64,000 nt of DNA from assembly GCA_001730015.1 (NCBI GenBank), contig MDLA01000113.1:1-64000 (forward strand), written 5' to 3'. The DNA comes from Chromatiales bacterium (ex Bugula neritina AB1) (lineage in GTDB: Bacteria; Pseudomonadota; Gammaproteobacteria; Granulosicoccales; Granulosicoccaceae). The translations under genes were made by a program, and so were the position numbers. Shown here one piece after another: positions 47,694 through 57,065 of this stretch. Numbering within the stretch: position 1 is the stretch's first letter; the number at the start of each line of letters is the position of its first letter. The notes beneath the pieces are model-generated. The model was not told the origin of the DNA. It worked only from the letters and a program-made list of their open reading frames with translations, and searched no databases.

Positions 47694-48491
47694 ATGAGCC
47701 AACCCGTTACTCTGCAACGCAGTGACCGCATTGCCACTATCACCCTGAACCGCCCCGATACACGCAACGCACTATCCGGTGATGTGGTTGACGGGCTCGT
47801 CGATGCACTTGCCAGCTGTGAAGAAGATACCGCGATCAGTTGCATTATCCTGACTGGCGCTGGCAAGTCGTTTTCTTCTGGCGGCAACCTCAATGAAATT
47901 AGCGATATGACGGCAAAGGACGCCATGTCACCTGTGGAAATAGAAAACTGGTACACCACCGGAATCCAGAAAATCCCGCAAAAAATGAACGAAATCACCG
48001 TTCCCGTGATTGCCGCCGTCAACGGCCATGCTATCGGAGCGGGCTGCGATTTAACCACCATGGCCGATATGCGTATAGCCGCCGAAGACGCAATTTTTGC
48101 CGAGAGTTTTCTGCGCGTAGGGCTAATTCCAGGTGACGGCGGAGCCTGGTTTCTGCCACGCGTTATCGGTTTTGCACGAGCCAGTGAAATGCTGTTCACG
48201 GCCGAGGGCATAAGCGCTAAAAAGGCGCTTGAGTGGGGACTGGTCAGCCAGGTTGTTACCAATGAGAATCTGCTATCGGCCGCTCAGGCACTGGCAGAAC
48301 GCGTGGTTGCACAGCCTCCAACCGCATTGCGCAAAGGGAAAGCGCTGATGCGGGCCACGCAAAATATGTCACTCGACGATAGCCTGCAAATGGCCGCAAC
48401 TCTGCAAGGCGTATTGCAGCAATTGTCTGATCATCAGGAAGCGATTACTGCAATTATGGAAAAGCGCAAACCAGCATTTCAGGGCCACTGA
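47694..48491 (+). CDS. Enoyl-CoA hydratase/isomerase family protein
   Basis: This 265-residue crotonase has TGAGKSFSSGGNLNEI and VNGHAIGAGCDLTTMADM for the oxyanion hole, and FLRVGLIPGDGGAWFLPRVIG in the active site. It is the last gene of the three-gene acyl-CoA operon starting at 45511. It probably hydrates the product of the acyl-CoA dehydrogenase pair. It is convergent with the amidase gene (10-bp gap). Confidence 0.9.
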   Translation: MSQPVTLQRSDRIATITLNRPDTRNALSGDVVDGLVDALASCEEDTAISCIILTGAGKSFSSGGNLNEISDMTAKDAMSPVEIENWYTTGIQKIPQKMNEITVPVIAAVNGHAIGAGCDLTTMADMRIAAEDAIFAESFLRVGLIPGDGGAWFLPRVIGFARASEMLFTAEGISAKKALEWGLVSQVVTNENLLSAAQALAERVVAQPPTALRKGKALMRATQNMSLDDSLQMAATLQGVLQQLSDHQEAITAIMEKRKPAFQGH

Positions 48492-48501
48492 CAGGTGCTG
48501 T

Positions 48502-49902
48502 CTAGATCGTCTTTGGCCTGGACTTATGCCAGTCAGTCATCAATTGATAGGCGCGGCCGGCTCGTACCAGGCTCTGTTCTGAAAAGTAGCGCCCCACAAG
48601 CTGAAATGCTATTGGTGTGTCACGCGGACCAAAACCTCCAGGCAACGTAATTGCCGGATGACCCGACATATCCAGTGGCGCGGTAAAGCGAATTAACGCA
48701 GACAGCGCCGCCGGATCCTCACCCAGTGCCGCCATTTCTGCAATCGTTGGTGAAGCCCGGGTCTGCGCCGGTATCAGCATAGCATCGACCCCGAACAACT
48801 GTTGCTCCAGTCGTCCGGAAAAATCTTTTCGACGCAACAGCATGGCCTGATACGCCGCAGCACTGATTCCCTCGGCAGATGACAATAAGCCCCCCAGGGT
48901 AGGCCCGTATTGATCCTTTTGTGACGGCCAGGTACGCTGATGAGCAAAAGCTGCTTCAATGGCACATATCGGCCCCCAATCTTCTATAGCAGATTGATAG
49001 TCAGGGAACTGAACAGGTACGACTGTAACCCCCAACGCACAAAGTACCGATATCACCTCAGACAGCATTTGCTGAGTGGCGGAATCGACGTCCGCTGAGT
49101 TAAATTGTGCATCTATACCCAGACGAAAATCTCTCAAATCGTGTATATCGCCAGCCAGATAGTCTGGCACCGGCATCAGCGAACAGCGCGGGTCGTTATA
49201 ATCTGCCCCGGCCAGTTCTTGCAACAGTATCGCACAGTCAGCAGCGCTGCGAGCCATCGGACCGAGGTGATCCAGTGACGCGGCTAATTCAAATGCACCA
49301 TAGACAGACACCCTGCCCCATGTCGGTTTGATACCCGTAACACCGTTCGCCGCACACGGGAATCGTATAGAGCCCCCTGTGTCTGAGCCGGTCGCACCAA
49401 AGCAAAGCCCAGCAGCAAGCGCCACACCGGATCCGGTTGACGAGGCTCCGGACCAGCTATCTTCGCCCCATGGATTGACCGGAACCGGTATCTCCGGATG
49501 ATGCTCGGTAAAAGCCCCCTCGGTGAGCTGAAGCTTGCCCAGCAGCACGGCCCCTGCCTCCGCCAATCGGCTCGCCGCCGTACCATCGAAGGTCGGTACA
49601 TAATCACGATGCAACGGCATACCCGCAGCCGTTGCAATTCCCTTTGTAAAGCACAGATCTTTCAATGCGACTGGTACACCGTGCAACGGCCCGAGGTATT
49701 GCCTTCGCATCAGACGGTCTTCAGCCAACTGTGCCTGTTGCAAAGCATGCTCTGGCGTGAGCAAGGCAAAGGCGTGCAATTGCGAATCCAGCGAGTCAAT
49801 TCGCTCAAGCATGTAGCGCGTAACTTCTACGGGAGATAACTCCCGGCTCTGTATCAGCCGCGACAGATCACAGATTTCCAGTGTGTGCAGAACATCCCTC
49901 AT
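48502..49902 (-). CDS. Amidase signature family hydrolase
   Basis: This is an amidase of about 466 residues. The frame opens with GTG at 49917 immediately after the upstream stop; the ATG at 49902 (MRDVLHTLEI) is equally possible. The Ser-cisSer-Lys triad is visible: Lys in VPVALKDLCFTKG, Ser in WSGASSTGSGVAL and the nucleophile in GSDTGGSIRFPC. It ends a long operon with a Liv-type transporter, a second amidase and an acyl-CoA synthetase. The substrate is unknown; GatA-like indole/aryl amide hydrolases look similar. Confidence 0.92.
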   Translation of the reverse strand: MRDVLHTLEICDLSRLIQSRELSPVEVTRYMLERIDSLDSQLHAFALLTPEHALQQAQLAEDRLMRRQYLGPLHGVPVALKDLCFTKGIATAAGMPLHRDYVPTFDGTAASRLAEAGAVLLGKLQLTEGAFTEHHPEIPVPVNPWGEDSWSGASSTGSGVALAAGLCFGATGSDTGGSIRFPCAANGVTGIKPTWGRVSVYGAFELAASLDHLGPMARSAADCAILLQELAGADYNDPRCSLMPVPDYLAGDIHDLRDFRLGIDAQFNSADVDSATQQMLSEVISVLCALGVTVVPVQFPDYQSAIEDWGPICAIEAAFAHQRTWPSQKDQYGPTLGGLLSSAEGISAAAYQAMLLRRKDFSGRLEQQLFGVDAMLIPAQTRASPTIAEMAALGEDPAALSALIRFTAPLDMSGHPAITLPGGFGPRDTPIAFQLVGRYFSEQSLVRAGRAYQLMTDWHKSRPKTI

Positions 49903-49917
49903 GAGCAATCTATACAC

Positions 49918-51753
49918 TCATGATGCAGATGATCTATTCAATTCATGCATCATTGCTTTTTGCATTTCATGCTTTTGCGGCTTACCGGTGACTGTCATTG
50001 GAAAAGCATTCACGACGCGAATCAGTTCGGGTATTTTAAACCGCGCGATCTGTCCGTCACAGAAGGTAGCAATTGTATCAAGCTCTATAGGAACATTATT
50101 GCGGGTGATAAGCCAGGCACAGACCTGCTCTCCCAGTTTGGTATGCGGCACACCAAACACCTGCGCTTCCACAATTGCCGGATGCTGCATCAGACACTCT
50201 TCGATTTCACGCGGGTAGATATTCTCTCCACCGCGAATCAGCATATCGCCTATACGCCCGACAATTCTGCAATAACCGTCAGTGTCTATGGTCGCGAGAT
50301 CACCGGTATGCATCCATCCGGCCGCATCAATCGCCTCCCTGGTTTGACTGGCATCGTCCCAATAGCCACGCATGACACTATAACCACGAGTACACAATTC
50401 GCCCTGCTGGCCAGGCGCAACAATACCACCCTGACTGTCGACAATTTTCACTTCTACGTGTGGATGAACGCGGCCCACTGTTGACACCCGCTGCTCTGGT
50501 GAATCATCTACTGAACTTTGAAACGACACCGGACTCGTTTCCGTCATGCCATAAGCGACCGTGACGTGCTCCATGTTCATTTCATTCATAATGCGCTGCA
50601 TGGTCTCCATCGGGCAAGGCGCGCCGCCTATAATACCCGTGCGCAGGAGGCTCAGATCATGGTGATCGAACTCTTCATTTTCGAGCATACTGATGAACAT
50701 GGTCGGTACACCGTGCAGTGCAGTACAGCGATAACGGCTGACAGCCTCCAGAGTGGCTGCTGCTGTGAATGTTTCACCAACAAAAACAACTGCCGCACCC
50801 ACACTGGCACAGGCCAGAACGCCTAATACCATGCCAAAGCAATGGTATAACGGCACAGGCACACCCACGCGATCCTCAGCGGTCAGTTGCATAGCCCCGG
50901 CACAAAACCGTGCATTATTGACGATATTAAAATGTGATAGTGTTGCACCTTTCGGTGCACCTGTAGTGCCACTGGTAAACTGAATATTAATCGGGTCATC
51001 CGGGTCGAGTTTGCTCGATAACCCACTGACTCGCGCACGGTGAGCCGGTCCGGCCAATGACAACAGCTCAGACCACAGTATAGAAGCCGCCGGATTCTTT
51101 CCCTCACCCAACACCACAACGTGCTTCAGTGCAGGTAAACGCTGAGCATAGAATTCTCCGTTCGCTCCGTTTTGGGTTGTCGACCGATCTATCTCCGGGG
51201 CCAGATTTCTAATGATAGCAATGTAATCGCTACTTTCCCTGCCATGCCTTTGGCTGGTTTTCCGGCTAGCAGACTTGCTGTTTTGGCCGCTGCGTTGCTG
51301 AGCGTTATTCTGGCTGCGTGCCATAATCAGTACCCGCGCTCGAACCTTGTTCAGAGCAAATTCCAGTTCAGCGCTCTGGTACGCGGGGTTTATATTTACC
51401 AGAATAGCGCCAATGCGTGCGGTGCCAAACTGAGCTATAACCCATTCTTCTCGATTGGGCGACCAGATAGCAACGCGATTACCGCGCCTGATACCTAAAG
51501 CCAGTAGCCCGGCCGCCAGTTCATCGGCTTTTTCTCTTAGGCTATACCAGCTATAAGTGACATCGGTATCGGCAAATACTATCGCGTCGCCGGCGCCATT
51601 CTGGTCGCAGGCACGATCGAGGAGCTGTGAAACAGTAATAAAGTTTAATGGCGGTTGCTTGCTGCCAGCCACATAAGACAAACCACCCTGTGGTCTGGCA
51701 CTATCGTCGTCATTATCGCCAACAGCAAATGAAGCAAAGGGGTTATTTCCCAT
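49918..51753 (-). CDS. AMP-dependent acyl-CoA synthetase
   Basis: This 611-residue ligase has INIQFTSGTTGAPKGATLSH, VAYGMTETSPVSF, the GWMHTGDLATID motif, GRIGDMLIRGGENIYPREIE and the catalytic Lys in MTVTGKPQKHEMQ. At about residues 148-180 there is a Ser/Gln/Arg/Lys-rich insertion (SQNNAQQRSGQNSKSASRK and onward) in the N-terminal domain, not seen in most relatives and probably a flexible loop. It lies 6 bp after the LivF-amidase gene and directly before another amidase, suggesting it activates acids released by those amidases. Confidence 0.9.
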   Translation of the reverse strand: MGNNPFASFAVGDNDDDSARPQGGLSYVAGSKQPPLNFITVSQLLDRACDQNGAGDAIVFADTDVTYSWYSLREKADELAAGLLALGIRRGNRVAIWSPNREEWVIAQFGTARIGAILVNINPAYQSAELEFALNKVRARVLIMARSQNNAQQRSGQNSKSASRKTSQRHGRESSDYIAIIRNLAPEIDRSTTQNGANGEFYAQRLPALKHVVVLGEGKNPAASILWSELLSLAGPAHRARVSGLSSKLDPDDPINIQFTSGTTGAPKGATLSHFNIVNNARFCAGAMQLTAEDRVGVPVPLYHCFGMVLGVLACASVGAAVVFVGETFTAAATLEAVSRYRCTALHGVPTMFISMLENEEFDHHDLSLLRTGIIGGAPCPMETMQRIMNEMNMEHVTVAYGMTETSPVSFQSSVDDSPEQRVSTVGRVHPHVEVKIVDSQGGIVAPGQQGELCTRGYSVMRGYWDDASQTREAIDAAGWMHTGDLATIDTDGYCRIVGRIGDMLIRGGENIYPREIEECLMQHPAIVEAQVFGVPHTKLGEQVCAWLITRNNVPIELDTIATFCDGQIARFKIPELIRVVNAFPMTVTGKPQKHEMQKAMMHELNRSSAS

Positions 51754-51759
51754 AGCAGT

Positions 51760-54288
51760 TTACATGTCGCGCCAGTCACCAAGCTGCTCGAATGCATGGG
51801 CCGCACGATAGATAGTCGATTCATCGTATCGGGCGCCAACCAGCATCATTCCAATTGGCAGCCCCTGGCTCAACCCGCACGGTATGCTCATCGCCGGATG
51901 GCCGCTCACATCAAACGGTGAGGTATTTGCCAGCATTTCAAAACCTCGCTGGCAGTACAACGCCAGTGGTGCATCCTGTGCCGGCAATGGTGTGGCTTTC
52001 ATCGGCAGCGTTGGCATGAGCAGAAGATCGTGTCGCTCAAGCGCAGTATTGTAGGTATCACGCAGCAGCCTGCCCAGATTCTGCGCCTTTGCATAAAAAT
52101 GCCCGCGATGGTGCTTGATAAAATACTCACCGGCAAACATCGATATTTTTAGCGTGCGCGAAAGCTCATCGGCTCTGGAGCGCCAGTTCGCATGTGCGTC
52201 CAGCAGACTGGTGGTATAGAGGCCTTCCCAGTTATAGCCCATACCATTGCCATGCATCATCTGCGACATCAGCCCTTCGAGCGCGATGGGCGTCCAGATA
52301 GCCTGGCCGTCGAGATGCATCGGTATAGAGATTTCCTCGACCGTGGCACCGAGCTCGCGATAGCGATCAGCCGCCGCACGCACCGAATGATCGACATCGG
52401 CCTCACTATTTTCGTGACCGAAGCCTTCAGTGACAACACCGATTCTCAGCCCGGCAACACCACGTCCTAGGGCTGCTGTATATTTATCCACTCTTACATC
52501 ATACTGCCGTGGGTCAAGGCCGTCGTGACCTGCCAGAACTTCCAGCATCAACGCGTTATCGGCGACTGTTGTGGTCATCGGGCCGGTATGATCTATGGTT
52601 GCCTCAATCGGCATCACACCGGTATACGGCACCAGCCCGTGTGTCGGCTTCATGCCATAGCATCCACTCCAGCCGGATGGCATACGGATCGACCCGCCCT
52701 GGTCGCCGCCAATGGCAATTTCCACCTCACCACTACCCACCAGGGCTGCCGAGCCACATGAAGAACCACCCGCTGAATAGCCATACCGATAAGGGTTATG
52801 AACCGCTCCCATCTGGGTTGTGTGACTACCGCCAGACAGACAAAATGATTCACAATGCGCCTTGCCAACAATAGTGCCGCCCGCATCCAGAATACGAGTA
52901 ACAATGGTGGCGTCTATATCGGGCACGTAGCCCTCGAGAGTTCTGGCGCCATTCATCATTGGCACACCCGCCAGACAGACATTATCTTTGAGTACAATCT
53001 TTTTTCCGCTCAGCGGCCCGTGTGCCGCCCCCTGCACTACTGACTTCACGGCCCAGGCATTGAGCGGGTTTTCGGCCTCCGAGGGACGCGCACCCGGTGT
53101 ACGCGGGTAGCGCACCTGCGGAAGATTGTCCGGCAGCTGGGCAACTCTGTCATAGGCTTTGAAAGTGCCTTCCAGTACATCGAGATACTCTCCCACTTCC
53201 CGATCCGACATACTCATGTGCAGCGACTGCACTATACCCTTGAGTTGTTCGAGCGTAGGACGCTTTACAATAGACATGTTCTCTCCCCCCGGAGCTGAGG
53301 TAATAGCTGATGTAGTAGCCGAGGTAGTATTTGCAACTCTGGTCACTTCAGGCTGCACTGCAGGTTCTCTATTCGCCCTGCCGCTTGCAACAGCCGGTGC
53401 GGGAGCAAGATTATTATTACTGTTATAGACTGGTATATCAGTGGCAGCGGAGCTACCGACCGGAGTTACCGGCGCAGTGCCTGAATGCTTACCGGGCGAT
53501 ACCACCGTGTTGGCTCGAGTAACACGCGCCGCCCCCATACCGAGCAAATCGGCAATAGCACCGCCTTGCAAATCTGTAGCAGAAAACTCGCGTTCCACCT
53601 GGCCCCGCTCAAACAGCAATACCCGCTCAGCTACATCAAGTACCAGATCCAGATTCTGCTCGACAATCAGCAGTGATAATCGATTCTCGTTGTGCAGGTG
53701 CAGCAAAGTCTGCCCGATCTCTTCGACAATAGATGGCTGAATACCTTCAGAGGGTTCATCGAGAAGCAGCAGCCAGGGATCAGGCATCATTGCTCTGCCA
53801 AGCGCCAGAATCTGCTGCTCTCCACCGGACAGGCTGCCGCCTTTGCGATCCAGTATCGAATTCAGTCTAGGGAAGGTTTGAAGTATACGCTCCAGAGCCT
53901 GCTGTTCCGTCTGACCGCAATCGGGCGTCCAGGCAATGCGAAGATTCTCCAGAGCGCTTAAACCGGGCAGTATGCCGCGCCCCTGTGGCACATATCCAAT
54001 GCCCAAACGCGCCCGCTCATGTGCTGCACTTGAAGTCATGTCGTTACCATCAATAGAGATTCTACCGGCGCGCGCGGATATGAGCCCCATAATGGTTTTA
54101 AGCAGTGTGGTTTTACCCGAACCGTTGTGTCCGACAATGCCAACGGCTTCGCCTTCAGCAAGACAAAGCGAGGCACCGTGTAATACCGGGATTTCGCCGT
54201 ATCCGGCGCGTACATCAGCTACCTCAAGCACAATGTCGCTGCGTTCGGTTGCGTCTGTTGTAGAACGATGTGTCACAGTGCGAGTCAT
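51760..54288 (-). CDS. Fusion of LivF-type ABC ATPase and AmdA-like amidase
   Basis: This 842-residue frame joins two complete proteins. Residues about 18-250 are a branched-chain-type ABC ATPase (Walker A GHNGSGKTT at 53-61, signature LSGGEQQ at 153-159, Walker B LLLLDEP). Residues about 251-337 are a low-complexity Ala/Thr/Ser/Pro/Asn linker. Residues 338-842 are an amidase like the enantioselective Rhodococcus AmdA, with Lys434, the GGSSCGSAAL segment (507-516) and nucleophile Ser533 in GGDQGGSIRMP. At 53277 an internal ATG (MSIVKRPTLEQL) has GGGGGGAG at ideal spacing, so the amidase may also be made alone. The ATPase half completes the LivHMG transporter. No stop codon separates the halves. 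Confidence 0.9.
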   Translation of the reverse strand: MTRTVTHRSTTDATERSDIVLEVADVRAGYGEIPVLHGASLCLAEGEAVGIVGHNGSGKTTLLKTIMGLISARAGRISIDGNDMTSSAAHERARLGIGYVPQGRGILPGLSALENLRIAWTPDCGQTEQQALERILQTFPRLNSILDRKGGSLSGGEQQILALGRAMMPDPWLLLLDEPSEGIQPSIVEEIGQTLLHLHNENRLSLLIVEQNLDLVLDVAERVLLFERGQVEREFSATDLQGGAIADLLGMGAARVTRANTVVSPGKHSGTAPVTPVGSSAATDIPVYNSNNNLAPAPAVASGRANREPAVQPEVTRVANTTSATTSAITSAPGGENMSIVKRPTLEQLKGIVQSLHMSMSDREVGEYLDVLEGTFKAYDRVAQLPDNLPQVRYPRTPGARPSEAENPLNAWAVKSVVQGAAHGPLSGKKIVLKDNVCLAGVPMMNGARTLEGYVPDIDATIVTRILDAGGTIVGKAHCESFCLSGGSHTTQMGAVHNPYRYGYSAGGSSCGSAALVGSGEVEIAIGGDQGGSIRMPSGWSGCYGMKPTHGLVPYTGVMPIEATIDHTGPMTTTVADNALMLEVLAGHDGLDPRQYDVRVDKYTAALGRGVAGLRIGVVTEGFGHENSEADVDHSVRAAADRYRELGATVEEISIPMHLDGQAIWTPIALEGLMSQMMHGNGMGYNWEGLYTTSLLDAHANWRSRADELSRTLKISMFAGEYFIKHHRGHFYAKAQNLGRLLRDTYNTALERHDLLLMPTLPMKATPLPAQDAPLALYCQRGFEMLANTSPFDVSGHPAMSIPCGLSQGLPIGMMLVGARYDESTIYRAAHAFEQLGDWRDM
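53275..53290 (-). promoter_or_regulatory. Internal ribosome binding site and start for the amidase domain
   Basis: On the minus strand GGGGGGAGAGAAC directly precedes ATG at 53277. The purine-rich Shine-Dalgarno is better than those of most genes in this operon. The protein from here starts MSIVKRP, the usual amidase N-terminus, which suggests an ancestral separate gene and possible continued independent translation of a 505-residue amidase. Confidence 0.65.
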
Positions 54289-55010
54289 GCAGCACGATTC
54301 CCGACGTAAACTTCCCTTACTTTTTTATCAGACAGTACCGTATCGGGAGCGCCTTCAATCAATACAGAACCCTGATGAAAAACGGTTATATCGGCATTGA
54401 GCATGCGAACAAACTGCATATCGTGGTCGACTACCACCAGCGCAGCTTCTTCGTTCATGCGGTGAATCAGGGTGACTAGCTTCTCTGTTTCTGATCCGGT
54501 AATTCCGGCGGCCGGTTCATCGAGTAACACCAGTTGCGGTCTTTGCGCCACCACAATACCCAGTTCTACAATCTGCCGTTCGCCGTGAGCCATTTCACCC
54601 ACCAGACGACGGCTTAAATCACCGAGTTCAAGTTGCTCCAGAACCTGCCGGGTTTCCTTATCTGCAGCGCGCCGGTTATTCACCTTGCGCGCCGACAGCC
54701 AGATGTTTTCATACACGCTTAAGCCATTCATCACAGAGGGAACCTGTGTCTTGATACCCACACCCAGGCGCACAATTTCATACGGCTGCCAGCCGGTGAC
54801 ATCCTGCCCGCGTAGATAGACCCGGCCATTCTCGTGGCGCAGTACATATTGCCCTGTCAAGCATTTGAAAAACGTACTTTTGCCCGCGCCGTTGGGGCCA
54901 ATAAGGCAGCGCAACTCGCGTTCCCGTAGCGTAAAGTTAACGTTGTTTACCGCTGTCACACCGCCAAAACGCATGGTCAAATCACGTGTTTCTATAATCG
55001 CTTCTCTCAT
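54285..55010 (-). CDS. LivG-type ABC transporter ATPase
   Basis: This 241-residue ATPase of the branched-chain amino acid/urea/amide uptake class has Walker A GPNGAGKST, signature region MAHGERQIVELG and Walker B LVLLDEPAAGI, with the LivG-type GGVTAVNNVNF N-terminus. It overlaps both the upstream permease and the downstream LivF-amidase gene by 4 bp. It pairs with the LivF domain of the fusion as the ATPase heterodimer. Confidence 0.93.
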   Translation of the reverse strand: MREAIIETRDLTMRFGGVTAVNNVNFTLRERELRCLIGPNGAGKSTFFKCLTGQYVLRHENGRVYLRGQDVTGWQPYEIVRLGVGIKTQVPSVMNGLSVYENIWLSARKVNNRRAADKETRQVLEQLELGDLSRRLVGEMAHGERQIVELGIVVAQRPQLVLLDEPAAGITGSETEKLVTLIHRMNEEAALVVVDHDMQFVRMLNADITVFHQGSVLIEGAPDTVLSDKKVREVYVGNRAA

Positions 55011-56065
55011 TGCGAATCACGCGATGACTGGCGCCCGCGACGACGTCTGCCGGATTGCTGGCTGCGAGAGCTTAGAAACCTTTGCATACGGCGTTTACGC
55101 CAGGCGCTAATTTGCGGTGCAATACCACCGGGAATCAGCAATACCGCCAACACCAGTATGGCGCCCATCACCAGTGTATTATCTATAGTGGTCTGCTCAC
55201 CGAGTAACAGTTTGATCATGCCAAGGATTGCAGCGCCTGCCATCGGACCAACCAGTGTTCCAAGACCGCCGACAATAACCCAGATGATTACCTCAGCAGA
55301 TTGCCCCAGCGCAAAAAGACCCGGGGTTACAATTTCCGACCACATGGCGAAAAATGCCCCGGCCAGTCCGGCCATTGCCGCACTCAGCGAAAATATAGCA
55401 GTTTTATACAACGGTACGTTATAGCCGAGTAATTCGGCGCGCAAGTCGTTTTCGCGAATGCCGGTCAGGATGCGCCCGAAGCTACTGTATAGCACCCAGC
55501 GCGCCACCAGATAACACAACAACAAAGCAACAGCCACCACATAATAGAACGGCGTGCCCCAGATCTCAGCACTCGGATCACCAGGCACGTTGAGTAAGGG
55601 AAAACCGGGAATTCCGTTAAAACCACCCAGGCGCGCATCGCCAATACGATAAACATCACCGGCGGTCGCATTCATGAACTTATAGAGAATCAGGCTAACC
55701 ACCAGTGTAATTACACCGAGATAAACATCGCTGATACGACCATAGAACATCATGGCACCGATTACCGCAGCGACCAGGGCGGGCACCAGTACCGCCAAAA
55801 ACAGTGCACCGGTACTCTCCCCCAGATTAATTGCGGAGATTGCATACGCATAAGCCCCCAGACCAAAATAGGCTGCGTGTCCAAAGCTGAGAATTCCGGC
55901 AAAACCCCACATCAAACCCAGTGACAACGCCAGCAGTGCCCAGATAGATAAAACACATATCGTGTAGGTATCTTCCATGATCAGAGGCAGCAGCAACATG
56001 ATCAATGCCCATAGAATAAACCAGCCCCACTTCATGCGGCTGTCGCCGGGGGTATCGTCTATCAT
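55007..56065 (-). CDS. LivM-type ABC permease
   Basis: This 352-residue inner-membrane permease has the LivM-type segments LSFGHAAYFGLGAYAYA and RAELLGYNVPLYKTAIF. The C-terminus carries an Arg-rich tail (QQSGRRRRGRQSSRDSQ) of about 30 residues, longer and more basic than usual. Four-base overlaps connect it to livH and livG. Confidence 0.92.
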   Translation of the reverse strand: MIDDTPGDSRMKWGWFILWALIMLLLPLIMEDTYTICVLSIWALLALSLGLMWGFAGILSFGHAAYFGLGAYAYAISAINLGESTGALFLAVLVPALVAAVIGAMMFYGRISDVYLGVITLVVSLILYKFMNATAGDVYRIGDARLGGFNGIPGFPLLNVPGDPSAEIWGTPFYYVVAVALLLCYLVARWVLYSSFGRILTGIRENDLRAELLGYNVPLYKTAIFSLSAAMAGLAGAFFAMWSEIVTPGLFALGQSAEVIIWVIVGGLGTLVGPMAGAAILGMIKLLLGEQTTIDNTLVMGAILVLAVLLIPGGIAPQISAWRKRRMQRFLSSRSQQSGRRRRGRQSSRDSQ

Positions 56066-56931
56066 GTTGAATTCCGAAAAAAGCGACCGGTAATTCCCTT
56101 AGGCATCAACCTCAGTAAAACGATCGCCAGTACCAGCATTGCAATTTCACCCAATACCGGGTTACTGCCGAAAGACACGACCTGATTGATTGTGCCAAAT
56201 AGAACACCACTGGAGAGCACACCCGCAATAATCGCGGCACCACCGGTAATCACGGTAATAAATGCCTTGGCAATGAACGCCCCACCGGAAGACGGCAGCA
56301 GACCGGTCAGTGGCGCAAGCACACCTCCGGCCAGGCCAGACAGAGCCGCTCCTGCTGCAAAGGTGAGCATATAGATTCTTCCCGGGTTATAGCCTAGTGA
56401 AGAGGCGACCTCCGGATTTTGCATTGCACCTCTGGCGATAAGCCCTATACGGGTATAGCGCAGTACCAGCCACATCAATAGCACCAGCAAAATTGTAATT
56501 GCGATAATAAAAAGATTATAACCCCCCATCTGATACTCACCCATCTGGTAGCCTGGTATCGGTGTCGGTACACCAACCGCTGAACTGCCGAAAATGAGTG
56601 TCACCAGGCCAACAAAAAGCAAGCTGAGGCCCCAGGTGGCCAGCATGGTATCGATCATCCTGCCATACAACCATCGCACAACCAGGCGCTCGACAACCAG
56701 CCCGACCAGCCCGACCACAATGGGTGCAATAACCAGCATCGCAAAAAATATGTTAATTCCCGCGTTGAAACACGCAAGCGTGGTATAGCCTCCGAGCATA
56801 ACGAATTCACCATGCGCAAGGTTGATCACGCGCATCATGCCAAAGACCACTGCCAGCCCGGCACTCACCAGCACCAGGAATGAAATCATGTATAGAATTT
56901 CCAGAAATACGACCGCTGCGTAGTCCATCAA
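56062..56931 (-). CDS. LivH-type ABC permease
   Basis: This 289-residue permease has MMRVINLAHGEFVMLGGY near the N-terminus, GRMIDTMLATWGLSLL and GLIARGAMQNPEVASSLGYN, typical of LivH/UrtB proteins. It forms the channel with the LivM-type permease. It is the first permease gene after the binding-protein gene, separated by 134 bp that contain a hairpin. Confidence 0.92.
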   Translation of the reverse strand: MMDYAAVVFLEILYMISFLVLVSAGLAVVFGMMRVINLAHGEFVMLGGYTTLACFNAGINIFFAMLVIAPIVVGLVGLVVERLVVRWLYGRMIDTMLATWGLSLLFVGLVTLIFGSSAVGVPTPIPGYQMGEYQMGGYNLFIIAITILLVLLMWLVLRYTRIGLIARGAMQNPEVASSLGYNPGRIYMLTFAAGAALSGLAGGVLAPLTGLLPSSGGAFIAKAFITVITGGAAIIAGVLSSGVLFGTINQVVSFGSNPVLGEIAMLVLAIVLLRLMPKGITGRFFRNST

Positions 56932-57010
56932 TACCCTTTAATCCGCCTGAGACATAGAACCAGTGCAATGTATCCTGAACACTGCCGGTCTATCGGAAGA
57001 AGCAACCTGC

Positions 57011-57037
57011 CCCACGCTTTTTTGCGTAAGCGTCGGG
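57011..57037 (-). promoter_or_regulatory. mRNA hairpin between binding-protein and permease genes
   Basis: CCCACGCTT (57011-57019) pairs with AAGCGTCGGG (57028-57037) with one bulge around an eight-base loop. No U-run follows on the minus strand, so it looks like an RNA-stabilising or attenuating hairpin rather than a full terminator. Such hairpins often let binding protein be made in excess over the permeases. Confidence 0.5.
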
Positions 57038-57065
57038 CTGGCTGGCTCCTGAGAAGTAGAGAACG

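Noticed and set aside
47630..48262. Minus-strand open frame of 210 codons
   Set aside because: It is antisense to a clear crotonase gene and has no recognisable domain.
53478..53740. Plus-strand frames opposite the LivF region
   Set aside because: They are short Ser/Arg-rich frames antisense to the ATPase with no motifs.
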